Shown here piece by piece: positions 1 through 6,247 of a stretch of 31,135 nt of DNA. The notes beneath the pieces are model-generated. The model searched no databases, was not told the origin of the DNA, and saw only the letters and a program-made list of their open reading frames with translations. This DNA is from RGIG426 sp045640165 (lineage in GTDB: Bacteria > Bacillota > Clostridia > Oscillospirales > Acutalibacteraceae). The DNA lies in NCBI GenBank assembly GCA_045640165.1, contig JAZUEK010000020.1, positions 1 through 31,135 on the forward strand, given 5' to 3'. Position 1 is the stretch's first letter; each line of letters opens with the position of its first letter. The position numbers were made by a program, and so were the translations under genes.

Positions 1-2
1 TA

Positions 3-48
3 AAAAAAAAGGCCGCCGCGCGGGGGGCGCCGGTTGCCGCTTTTTCGT
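3..48 (-). terminator. possible terminator after the acyltransferase gene
   Basis: Read on the minus strand, a very GC-rich imperfect hairpin just after the stop codon is followed by a run of about nine T. The pairing is irregular, so the exact stem is uncertain. The position after a stop codon and the T run are what suggest termination. Confidence 0.4.
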
Positions 49-53
49 TCTGT

Positions 54-1151
54 TTATTTAATGTAAAAAATCTTTTTGACGCCGGGGATGAGCGATACAA
101 GCCACACGGTGAGATAGGACACCACCGTAACCGCCAAAAACAGCAACAGCATATACAGCACCGCGTTCTTCACCGGGAATTCCCAATACGGGAACCACAT
201 CGTCAGCAACTCCAGCCAAACCGCGTGGATGATATACACGCCGAACGCGTCTTGCGAAAGCAGCACCGTCAGACGGTTTTTCGTCTGCTTTTCGCCGCAC
301 AGCGTATACAGCAGCAAAAACAAACCGAGACCGTAGAGGAACGCCGTCAGCGTCAGCGGCTCATAAAAATTACCGCGCACACCGGGAGTGGTCTTGATTT
401 GCATTTGCACCATCGAGGTCGCAAACACGACCGCCGCCAGCGACAGCCCATACAGCGCCAGCCGTTTGCGTTTTACAATCTTAAAATTGGTGACGTACCA
501 GCCGGTCAGCACGTAACCGACAAAACCGGTCGCCGGCTCTACGTGGAACTTGTTCACGATCGTGGTAAGGTTGAACGTCCAGCCCGTCATCCGAATGTTG
601 AACGTGTTGACCGCGAGCTGTGCCACCACAAACGCGATGATGATACCGAGGATATAGCTCTTATTCTCGCGCTTGACGAACAACCGCAGCACGGGAATCA
701 TCAGATACAGCCCCACCACCATAAACATATACCAAAGATGCGGATACATCGTCGGCAGTTTCAAAGCATAGTTCCACATCGACTGACCTACGGTCGCCCA
801 GTCCACCGGATTATGGTGGAGCATCGGAAATGCGATGGCATAAAACGCACCGTACGCCACCGTCCAACCAACCATCAACAGCGCCATCCACGTAAACGAT
901 TTTTTGTAAAACGTCTTCGCGTCAAACTTGCGGTCCTCGTTAAGAAGCAACGCGCCGGTCAGCATCAAAAACAGCGGCACGCCTGCGCGCGAGATGCCGT
1001 TGACGATATTGCCGAAGATGAATTCCTGCGTTGTAGGTTCGGAATTGTAAAGCACGATATAGGCGCTGACGTGAACCAGTAACACCAAGAAAATGGCAAC
1101 AATGCGGATAACGTCATACGAAAGCAGACGGTTTTTCGCTTTAAGTTCCAT
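54..1151 (-). CDS. acyltransferase family 3 membrane protein
   Basis: This 365-residue protein is an integral-membrane acyltransferase of the acyltransferase-3 (OafA/WecH-like) family. Members move acetyl or other acyl groups onto sugars or other envelope molecules. The N-terminus has the family signature: an SYDVIRIVAI segment, then a first membrane helix with the conserved His near residue 27. About ten hydrophobic segments follow, which is the usual length and topology. An in-frame ATG lies five codons upstream, but GGGGAGGG sits 5 bases before the ATG at 1151 and overlaps the upstream one, so 1151 is preferred. A consensus promoter lies at 1181-1209 and the gene is monocistronic. The substrate cannot be read from sequence. 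The family call is firm; a surface glycan target is inference. Confidence 0.88.
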   Translation of the reverse strand: MELKAKNRLLSYDVIRIVAIFLVLLVHVSAYIVLYNSEPTTQEFIFGNIVNGISRAGVPLFLMLTGALLLNEDRKFDAKTFYKKSFTWMALLMVGWTVAYGAFYAIAFPMLHHNPVDWATVGQSMWNYALKLPTMYPHLWYMFMVVGLYLMIPVLRLFVKRENKSYILGIIIAFVVAQLAVNTFNIRMTGWTFNLTTIVNKFHVEPATGFVGYVLTGWYVTNFKIVKRKRLALYGLSLAAVVFATSMVQMQIKTTPGVRGNFYEPLTLTAFLYGLGLFLLLYTLCGEKQTKNRLTVLLSQDAFGVYIIHAVWLELLTMWFPYWEFPVKNAVLYMLLLFLAVTVVSYLTVWLVSLIPGVKKIFYIK

Positions 1152-1180
1152 AAAAACCCTCCCCATAAAAGGTTAAAAAC

Positions 1181-1209
1181 AGCATACCATATCTCGCGAC
1201 ACTTGTCAA
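1181..1209 (-). promoter_or_regulatory. promoter of the acyltransferase gene
   Basis: On the minus strand a perfect -35 TTGACA (1204-1209) is separated by 17 bases from TATGCT (1181-1186). The transcript would start near 1174, about 23 bases before the start codon. Confidence 0.75.
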
Positions 1210-1220
1210 CGGCGGCAGTA

Positions 1221-1271
1221 TTCAAGCCGTTTGCGCCCACATTAAGAAACAAAAAAGACACCCCGTAAGGG
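1221..1271 (+). repeat. tRNA-Val-tail-derived direct repeat, copy A
   Basis: A 51-base segment carries the last bases of the tRNA-Val acceptor/T-arm side (GCCGTTTGCGCCCA), then an A-rich stretch and the left arm of the tRNA terminator (GACACCCC). It matches copy B at 1421-1471 in 47 of 51 positions, exactly 200 bases away. It lacks the rest of a tRNA and cannot be functional. It lies just upstream of the acyltransferase promoter. Confidence 0.8.
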
Positions 1272-1312
1272 ACTGCAACCACGCCCACTTTTCGTGTTAG
1301 CATACCGGGTTT

Positions 1313-1415
1313 GCGGCAAAAATCGCAGAATTTTTGCCGCACGGACTCTTTTCTCGCTTGACGCAACCGTCCACCGGACGCTTGCTCCCGAACCCCGCGT
1401 TGCGGCGTTCGGAGC
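1313..1415. other. cluster of three stem-loops between the tRNA-tail repeats
   Basis: Three consecutive inverted repeats are visible. The first has 11-base perfect arms at 1313-1323 and 1330-1340. The second is 1363-1385, with CGTCC/GGACG closing a 3-base loop and GCAA/TTGC below. The third is 1384-1415, with outer GCTC..GAAC/GTTCGGAGC arms and an inner CCGC/GCGG stem. The short reading frames across the segment look spurious. Together with the flanking tRNA-tail repeats this fills the otherwise gene-free interval 1210-1484. It could be a structured RNA or a small dispersed element. Function unknown. Confidence 0.55.
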
Positions 1416-1420
1416 TCGTG

Positions 1421-1471
1421 TTCGAGCCGTTTGCGCCCACATCAAAAAACAAAAAAGACACCCCATAAGGG
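1421..1471 (+). repeat. tRNA-Val-tail-derived direct repeat, copy B
   Basis: This is the second copy of the 51-base repeat. It ends inside the tRNA terminator and forms a long inverted repeat with the genuine tRNA-Val tail: arms about 1421-1464 and 1469-1507, with a four-base centre. RNA crossing the terminator from the tRNA side would therefore carry an antisense copy of the tRNA-Val 3' half. Confidence 0.8.
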
Positions 1472-1482
1472 GTGTCTTTTTT
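1451..1482. terminator. bidirectional terminator of the tRNA operon
   Basis: A perfect hairpin (GACACCCC, loop ATAA, GGGGTGTC) is flanked by A6 and T6, so it can end transcription from either side. It lies three bases past the CCA end of tRNA-Val. Confidence 0.88.
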
Positions 1483-1484
1483 GT

Positions 1485-1561
1485 TGGTGGGCGCAAACGG
1501 ACTCGAACCGCCGACCTCTTGCGTGTGAAGCAAGCGCTCTAACCAGCTGAGCTATGCGCCC
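1485..1561 (-). tRNA. tRNA-Val (anticodon CAC), CCA encoded
   Basis: On the minus strand the gene starts GGGCGCA and ends TGCGCCC-A-CCA, giving a perfect seven-pair acceptor stem. The D-loop GCTCAGCTGGTTAGAGC and T-loop GGTTCGAGTCC are canonical. The anticodon stem CTTGC/GCAAG holds loop TTCACAC, so the anticodon is CAC and it reads GUG valine codons. It is last in a three-tRNA operon and its 3' end is the source of the repeats at 1221 and 1421. Confidence 0.95.
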
Positions 1562-1567
1562 GAATAA

Positions 1568-1643
1568 TGGTGACCCGAACGGGAATCGAACCCGTGTTAC
1601 CGCCGTGAAAGGGCGGTGTCTTAGACCGCTTGACCATCGGGCC
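1568..1643 (-). tRNA. tRNA-Glu (anticodon TTC), CCA encoded
   Basis: The minus strand reads GGCCCGA at the 5' end and TCGGGTC-A-CCA at the 3' end. The anticodon arm CCGCC/GGCGG encloses CTTTCAC, anticodon TTC, for glutamate. The D-arm ATGGTCAAGCGGTCTAAGACA is typical of tRNA-Glu. It lies six bases from each neighbouring tRNA. Confidence 0.95.
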
Positions 1644-1649
1644 ACCTTT

Positions 1650-1726
1650 TGGTAGCGGCAATTGGATTCGAACCAACGACACTGCGGGTATGAACCGCAT
1701 GCTCTAGCCACCTGAGCTATACCGCC
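1650..1726 (-). tRNA. tRNA-Met (anticodon CAT), CCA encoded
   Basis: This is the first tRNA of the operon. The 5' end GGCGGTA pairs with TGCCGCT (one G-T pair) before A-CCA. The anticodon stem GCGG/CCGC closes loop TTCATAC, anticodon CAT. The first acceptor pair is a normal G-C pair, so it is not an initiator tRNA. The body resembles elongator tRNA-Met; an isoleucine tRNA with lysidine-modified CAU is less likely but not excluded. Confidence 0.92.
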
Positions 1727-1758
1727 ATAGGACGCCGTCCACACGGACAGCGCATTTT

Positions 1759-1787
1759 ATTATATAGTATCCTTGCAGAGTTGTCAA
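1759..1787 (-). promoter_or_regulatory. consensus promoter of the tRNA operon
   Basis: Both hexamers are perfect: TTGACA (1782-1787) and TATAAT (1759-1764) with 17-base spacing on the minus strand. The predicted start is near 1752, about 26 bases before tRNA-Met. It lies just after the sortase stop codon, where I see no terminator. Confidence 0.9.
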
Positions 1788-1806
1788 GTAAAATTTTTGA
1801 TTTTTT

Positions 1807-2643
1807 TCAATTCGCTTTGTAATACGTCGGCTCGTCCTTCACAAGCACGCCCGAAACCACGAAACGCGTGTTGCCGTTGGCGGTCACGCAAGTCTCCAAC
1901 GTCACGATACGGTCCTTGGTCGTCACGTTACAATTCCGCGTCATTCCGTAGGCCGGATGTTGCACCTCGTCGAGATAATCGGCATAATCTTGTTTCGTTT
2001 TGAAATAGTTGTTCTGGCGCAAAATGTGTTTGCTGTCACGGGTGTAGGCCGAGAAAATACGATAGGTCAATTTGTGACCCGTGGCGGTGTAGATGTAAAA
2101 CTCCTTGGTGGAATCCCACATAGACTGCACTTTCAAATCGTGGAGCGCGCGGAACATCGTGCCGTTTTTCATGCAGTGGCCGTAAATGATGGTGTTCGGG
2201 TCGGAGAAATCCTTTTTGTTGAGTTTTTGGGTGTAAATCGTGCCCTCAAACAGATATTCCTTGTCCTCGCCGCGGTGGAGATAAAAATCTTCTTCCTCGT
2301 CGGGCGCGCTTTGGGCAATCGGGTAATCAATCACCGTGTTCGGCATGGTAATCCACGCATACAAATCGGAGTTTCTTGCCTGCAACGCGGCGAAATCAAT
2401 CGGACACGCCACCTTTTTCTGGGTCGGCGTAACGTCTTCCACGCGCATCTCCGACACGCTCACCGTCGCGGAGGTCTCGCTCGTCTCCGGTTCGGGCGCT
2501 TTGGGCTTCGCCAAAATAAGCGCAACCGCCACCACTGCCGCAATCACCACGACAGCGACAATCAACAGCCACCACGGCTGTTTCTTCGGTTTGTTCGTAT
2601 AGCCGTTTGCCGGCATTACGGGGGTTTCCATTTGCTCGTTCAT
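1807..2643 (-). CDS. class B sortase
   Basis: This 278-residue membrane-anchored transpeptidase would attach proteins with a C-terminal sorting signal to the cell wall or join pilin-type subunits. One membrane helix lies at about residues 24-46, after a short cytoplasmic tail and before an acidic, Pro-rich linker. The catalytic triad is visible: His156 in IIYGHCMKNG, Cys252 in TLETC and Arg260 in NTRFVVSG. The YGHxM context and the long insert between His and Cys are typical of class B. A GTG one codon upstream is possible, but AGGGA five bases before the ATG at 2643 favours this start. It follows the S11-like gene by about 40 bases, so the two are probably co-transcribed. I found no sorting-motif substrate in the window. 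Confidence 0.9.
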   Translation of the reverse strand: MNEQMETPVMPANGYTNKPKKQPWWLLIVAVVVIAAVVAVALILAKPKAPEPETSETSATVSVSEMRVEDVTPTQKKVACPIDFAALQARNSDLYAWITMPNTVIDYPIAQSAPDEEEDFYLHRGEDKEYLFEGTIYTQKLNKKDFSDPNTIIYGHCMKNGTMFRALHDLKVQSMWDSTKEFYIYTATGHKLTYRIFSAYTRDSKHILRQNNYFKTKQDYADYLDEVQHPAYGMTRNCNVTTKDRIVTLETCVTANGNTRFVVSGVLVKDEPTYYKAN

Positions 2644-2682
2644 CACGATCCCTGCCTTTTGTCTTTTTCTTCAAACGATCGG

Positions 2683-4086
2683 TTATTTCATCGGTCTGTA
2701 TCGCCGGCTCGAGCGGTTACGTGCATTGCGGCGTTTTTCGCGGTTGTGGGCAATGGCAAGCCAGATATACGCAATGAGCAACACCACCAAAATGATGATG
2801 GCGCCCCACAGCCACGGCGAAGTGATAATGGCACACAGCCGGCTCCACAAAAAGAGGAGCGCGCTGCGCTTAACCGACTCGCTCGCCACCAAATCCACCG
2901 TTCCGAGCGCCTGGTCCTCGCGAATATACAACGTCGCGTGGCCCATAACGTCGCCTTTTTCCACCGGCGCCTCGAACGACTCTTTATCCAGCGTAATCTC
3001 GGTGCGCACCGTGTCCAAATCCAATTCGTCCGGCACAACACTGGTCAGCGAATCTTTTGCCACCAACGTCACCGAGTCCACCGTCCACGACAGTTTGACG
3101 TCGGCACGCGTCATCGGTTGGTTCTTTTTAAGAAGCGTCTGGTAGGTGAAATGATTCATCGCCCATCGCGTCAGCGCCGCGGTCGAGTTATAATGCGTAC
3201 CGGAATCGCCGTCCGCATCTTCAAGCGGACAGCCGAGCACCACCGTAATATAGCGGTAGGCGTCCACCGTGCACAGCGAGACAAGCGCTTTGCCGTCAAT
3301 CTCGGACACGCCGGTTTTGCCGGCAACCATCGGCTCGTAATAATACTCGGACGACTCGCGGAGCATATAGTTACTGCTCTCCCACGAACGGGGCTCGCCG
3401 CCTTTAATCGGCGTCACCGTGTACTCCACCGAAGAGAGCGCCTCTTCAAGCAGCGGATCGTCCAGCGCGTACCGCATCGCGATATACAAATCGTGAGCTG
3501 TGGTTTTTTGGCGCGGATCGTCAAGACCGGTGACGTTCACGAGGGTCGTATTCGTGCAACCAAGCGTCTTCACGTACTCGTTCATCCCGAGCACAAACGC
3601 ATCCACGCTGCCGGCGGTGGTGGCGGCAAGCGTCACAGCGGCGTCGGCGGCAGTCTGAATCATCGAAAGGCACAAGAGGTCTTTCACCGTCCACGTTTCG
3701 CCGGCTTCCATATTCGCAAGCGTCAACCCCGTGCCCCAAATATAGTTGTCACGGAGCACTTCGGTATAGATACCGGTAGCTTTGTTGACGTCCAGCTTTT
3801 TGTCGTCAATCAGTTTTTTCGCATACAACCCCACCATCACGCGCACGGTTGCGGCAGGGTCAAGCGGTGTATCCGCCGCTTTTTCATATAACACGGAATC
3901 TTTTCCGGCAATCCCGTCGGCGGCAGGAGCAGACGCTTCCATATACACCGTCATCGCGGCACGGGCGTTCATCTCTTTCGCCACGTCGGAGGGCAATTCA
4001 TACCCGGCGAACGCCGTAACGGGGAACAATCCGAGGCAAAGTGCCGCTATGCACGCCAAAATGACGAATTTTTTTAATTTACGCAT
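2683..4086 (-). CDS. D-alanyl-D-alanine carboxypeptidase (S11)-like protein lacking catalytic residues
   Basis: This 467-residue protein has a signal peptide (residues 1-28, KKFVILACIAALCLGLF then AFAG), an S11 penicillin-binding-protein fold, a beta-rich C-terminal domain and a C-terminal membrane helix with a basic tail (about 418-440). Active S11 enzymes trim the last D-Ala from peptidoglycan stem peptides using SxxK, SxN and KTG. Here the SxxK site reads PAATVRVM: Ala79 for the nucleophilic Ser and Arg82 for Lys. The SGN site reads TAA (145-147). Only KTG (257-259) survives. The surrounding fold markers, such as VTGLDD and TTAHDLYIAMRYAL, remain, so this looks like a maintained pseudoenzyme and not a decaying gene; the frame is intact. 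The ATG at 4086 has AGGTGG seven bases upstream; the TTG two codons earlier is less likely. A peptidoglycan-binding or scaffolding role with the sortase is inference. Confidence 0.82.
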   Translation of the reverse strand: MRKLKKFVILACIAALCLGLFPVTAFAGYELPSDVAKEMNARAAMTVYMEASAPAADGIAGKDSVLYEKAADTPLDPAATVRVMVGLYAKKLIDDKKLDVNKATGIYTEVLRDNYIWGTGLTLANMEAGETWTVKDLLCLSMIQTAADAAVTLAATTAGSVDAFVLGMNEYVKTLGCTNTTLVNVTGLDDPRQKTTAHDLYIAMRYALDDPLLEEALSSVEYTVTPIKGGEPRSWESSNYMLRESSEYYYEPMVAGKTGVSEIDGKALVSLCTVDAYRYITVVLGCPLEDADGDSGTHYNSTAALTRWAMNHFTYQTLLKKNQPMTRADVKLSWTVDSVTLVAKDSLTSVVPDELDLDTVRTEITLDKESFEAPVEKGDVMGHATLYIREDQALGTVDLVASESVKRSALLFLWSRLCAIITSPWLWGAIIILVVLLIAYIWLAIAHNREKRRNARNRSSRRYRPMK

Positions 4087-4114
4087 AGACAAACCACCTT
4101 TTTTCGCCTATAAT
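4086..4114 (+). promoter_or_regulatory. possible promoter of the metallophosphoesterase gene
   Basis: TAGACA (4086-4091), 17 bases, then a perfect TATAAT (4109-4114) on the plus strand. It overlaps the start codon region of the divergent S11-like gene, so the two transcripts would overlap slightly at their 5' ends. Confidence 0.45.
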
Positions 4115-4140
4115 AAAAGAAAACATACATATACGGGTAT

Positions 4141-4169
4141 AGTATACCAAAACTTTTGTTAAATTGCAA
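4141..4169 (-). promoter_or_regulatory. promoter of the S11-like/sortase operon
   Basis: On the minus strand TTGCAA (4164-4169), 17 bases, then TATACT (4141-4146). The start would be near 4134, leaving about 48 bases of leader before the ATG at 4086. Confidence 0.6.
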
Positions 4170-4190
4170 TCCTTTTTAGGAGGGATTTTT

Positions 4191-4859
4191 ATGTTATACG
4201 TCACCGGCGACCTGCACGGCGACCTGTCGCGGCTCGCGCGCACCCGTAAACTGAAAAAAGGCGACACGTTGTTGGTGCTCGGCGATTTCGGGATGCTGTG
4301 GTACGGCGACAAACGAGATGCCAAAGCCTTAAAATGGCTCAAGCGCCGCAAATATACCGTGTTGTTCCTTGACGGCGTTCACGAAAACTACGATCTCCTC
4401 GACGCAGTCGAGGAGACGGAATTCGGCGGCGCGCCGGCCGGAAAACTCGCCGACAACGTCTATCATCTCCTGCGCGGCGAAATTTATGAAATCGAGGGCA
4501 AACGGGTGTTTGCGTTCGGCGGCGGCGATGCCGAAAGCGAATGGGAATTCCGCGCCGACTCGGACACCGAAGCCGAACGAAAAACGCCCTCCGGCGACGA
4601 GATGTCTCGCGGCTACGAGAATTTGGCGGCGGCAAACAACACCGTGGATATTATGGCAACTCACTCGCCGTCCGGCAAAACCAACGGCTATTTTTCCCGA
4701 AGCGGCGACAACGCGCGCCTGCGCGGCGTACACGTTTACCTCAATCGACTCGAAGACATCGTCACCTTTGACCACTGGTACTTCGGCAGTCTTCACGTTG
4801 ACCGCCCCTGCGGCTCCCGTCACACCGCCGTGTTCGAGGAAATTCTTAAAGTGGAATAA
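4191..4859 (+). CDS. calcineurin-like metallophosphoesterase with altered metal motifs
   Basis: This 222-residue soluble protein belongs to the calcineurin-like phosphoesterases, which hydrolyse phosphoester bonds at a two-metal centre. The GDLHGD motif (residues 6-11), GDFG (31-34) and a late ATH (156-158) are in order. Two motifs deviate: the usual GNHE reads DGVHEN, putting Val63 in place of the metal-bridging Asn, and the final GHxH reads GSLH (199-202). Asp7, His9, Asp32, His64, His158 and His202 remain. Activity could be reduced or metal preference changed. The start is the ATG directly after AGGAGGG; an earlier ATG at 4164 has no such site. It is monocistronic, divergent from the S11-like gene and convergent with the UDG gene. 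The substrate is unknown. Confidence 0.82.
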   Translation: MLYVTGDLHGDLSRLARTRKLKKGDTLLVLGDFGMLWYGDKRDAKALKWLKRRKYTVLFLDGVHENYDLLDAVEETEFGGAPAGKLADNVYHLLRGEIYEIEGKRVFAFGGGDAESEWEFRADSDTEAERKTPSGDEMSRGYENLAAANNTVDIMATHSPSGKTNGYFSRSGDNARLRGVHVYLNRLEDIVTFDHWYFGSLHVDRPCGSRHTAVFEEILKVE

Positions 4860-4867
4860 TTTTGCAT

Positions 4868-4902
4868 AAAAACAGCGCATCCGTTCGGATGCGCTGTTTT
4901 TT
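4868..4902. terminator. bidirectional terminator between metallophosphoesterase and UDG genes
   Basis: A perfect 12-pair hairpin (ACAGCGCATCCG, loop TT, reverse arm) is flanked by A-rich and T6 tracts, between two convergent stop codons. Confidence 0.9.
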
Positions 4903-4912
4903 AATTCTTAAT

Positions 4913-5503
4913 TCACACGTCCGTGTGGTCGCACACCTCGCGGATTTTGTCGCGCAGGGTCACGAAATCGGCGAACCACTCGCCTTTTTTACGCGGATCG
5001 CGCAAAACGGCGGCAGGGTGCAGCGTGCCCATCAACAGCACGCCGTTGCGCTCGAAAAATTGCCCGTGTTCTTTCGTGACCTTGAAATCTTTGTTGATAA
5101 TCTGGCACGCGGCGACACGACCGAGGCAGACGATAATTTTCGGGCGAATCAGCGCCACCTGCGCGCGCAGCCACTCGATACACGCCTCTTGTTCTTCCGG
5201 CAACGGGTCGCGGTTTTGGGGCGGACGGCATTTGACGATGTTCGCGATATAAATGTTTTTCTCGCGCGACAGTCCGACCGCTTCCAGTGCCAAATCCAGA
5301 AGTTTTCCGCCGCGGCCGACGAACGGCTCACCCTGCAAATCCTCGTTTTCGCCGGGACCCTCGCCCACAAACAGCACTTCCGCCTGCTTGTTGCCGACCC
5401 CGACCACCACGTTGTGGCGCGTTTTGCACAGTCCGCACCGCTCGCAGGCAAGACACTCTGCGGTCAACGTATCAAAATCAGCGATTTTTCGAATGTCGCT
5501 CAT
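4913..5503 (-). CDS. uracil-DNA glycosylase, type 4 (iron-sulfur)
   Basis: This 196-residue base-excision-repair enzyme removes uracil from DNA. It carries the family 4 (UDGa) layout: an N-terminal CxxC pair (Cys20, Cys23, in CERCGLCKTR) that, with Cys92 (IVKCRPP) and Cys108, would ligate a 4Fe-4S cluster. The GEGPGENEDLQGEPFVG motif (48-63) supplies the active-site loop, and HPAAVLRDP (162-170) is the second catalytic motif. Length is normal. The start at 5503 has GAGGA upstream. The gene stands alone, with an extended -10 promoter at 5545-5553. Confidence 0.93.
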   Translation of the reverse strand: MSDIRKIADFDTLTAECLACERCGLCKTRHNVVVGVGNKQAEVLFVGEGPGENEDLQGEPFVGRGGKLLDLALEAVGLSREKNIYIANIVKCRPPQNRDPLPEEQEACIEWLRAQVALIRPKIIVCLGRVAACQIINKDFKVTKEHGQFFERNGVLLMGTLHPAAVLRDPRKKGEWFADFVTLRDKIREVCDHTDV

Positions 5504-5544
5504 ACAAATCCGTCCTCTTCTAAAAAAATTTTAACTTTTTCCAT

Positions 5545-5553
5545 ATTATAACA
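5545..5553 (-). promoter_or_regulatory. extended -10 promoter of the UDG gene
   Basis: The minus strand reads TG-T-TATAAT, an extended -10 element with TATAAT at 5545-5550. No good -35 is seen at 17 bases, as expected for extended -10 promoters. It lies back to back with the plus-strand promoter at 5563-5591. Confidence 0.5.
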
Positions 5554-5562
5554 CATTTGCAC

Positions 5563-5591
5563 TTGAAAAGAAAGAAAAATTGCGGTACAAT
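5563..5591 (+). promoter_or_regulatory. promoter of the pduL-glyA-SPFH operon
   Basis: TTGAAA (5563-5568), 17 bases, TACAAT (5586-5591). The start would be near 5598, giving a leader of about 37 bases with GGAG before the ATG at 5635. Confidence 0.7.
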
Positions 5592-5634
5592 TTAGAATAG
5601 TATCGAAAAATATAAAGAAACGGAGAATACTACT

Positions 5635-6213
5635 ATGGAAAACGGTATTTTAGTCGAAACTTCGGCGCGTCACCTGCACGTTACGCGGGAGCATTTGGAT
5701 ATCCTGTTCGGTGAGGGCTATGAACTCACCTCGAAAAAAGATTTGTCCCAGCCTGGCCAGTTTGCCTGCGAAGAGCGCGTCGACATCGTCGGCCCGAAAC
5801 GCACGCTGTCCGGCGTGTCGATTCTCGGCCCGATTCGCAAAGCGACCCAAGTCGAGCTGTCGCTGACCGACGCGCGCTCCATCGGCGTTGCCGCGCCGGT
5901 GCGTGAGTCCGGCGACATCGCCGGTTCCGGCGCTTGCAAAATCGTCGGCCCGAAAGGCGAAGTGGAGATTTCCGAGGGCGTCATCGCCGCGAAACGTCAC
6001 ATCCATATGACCCCGGCTGACGCGAAAGCCTATAACGTAGAAGACAAAGAAATCGTCTCCGTCCGCCTCGAAACCGAGGGCCGTTCGCTCACCTTCGACG
6101 ACGTGGTGGTCCGCGTTTCCGACAACTTCTTCCTCGCGATGCATATCGACACCGACGAATCCAACGCCGCCGGTTTCTCCCCTGCTGTCAAAGGCATCAT
6201 CATTAAAAAATAA
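5635..6213 (+). CDS. pduL: phosphate propanoyltransferase / phosphotransacetylase, PduL type
   Basis: This enzyme swaps CoA and phosphate on short acyl groups (acyl-CoA + Pi to acyl-phosphate + CoA), feeding acetate or propionate kinase for ATP. The 192-residue sequence has the PduL hallmarks: paired metal-binding motifs SARHLHVT (10-17) and AKRHIHMT (about 120-127), GPIRKATQVELS in the first beta-barrel, and MHIDTDESNAA near the end. It begins directly at the catalytic domain, with no microcompartment-targeting extension, and no shell-protein genes are nearby. A stand-alone housekeeping role in place of a Pta-type enzyme is therefore the best inference. It leads a three-gene operon and ends 34 bases before glyA. 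Whether acetyl or propionyl is preferred cannot be read from sequence. Confidence 0.92.
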   Translation: MENGILVETSARHLHVTREHLDILFGEGYELTSKKDLSQPGQFACEERVDIVGPKRTLSGVSILGPIRKATQVELSLTDARSIGVAAPVRESGDIAGSGACKIVGPKGEVEISEGVIAAKRHIHMTPADAKAYNVEDKEIVSVRLETEGRSLTFDDVVVRVSDNFFLAMHIDTDESNAAGFSPAVKGIIIKK

Positions 6214-6247
6214 TCCCCCCAAGACGTAAAAATAGGAGGACAGTCCC

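Noticed and set aside
1294..1542. An open frame of 82 codons, and partners on the other strand, across the tRNA-tail repeats
   Set aside because: They run through tRNA-Val, its terminator and the repeats. The apparent peptides simply translate tRNA sequence, and no ribosome binding site precedes them.
1957..3891. A 644-codon open frame opposite the sortase and S11-like genes
   Set aside because: It is an Arg/His-rich shadow of two well-supported genes on the other strand, with no start signal.
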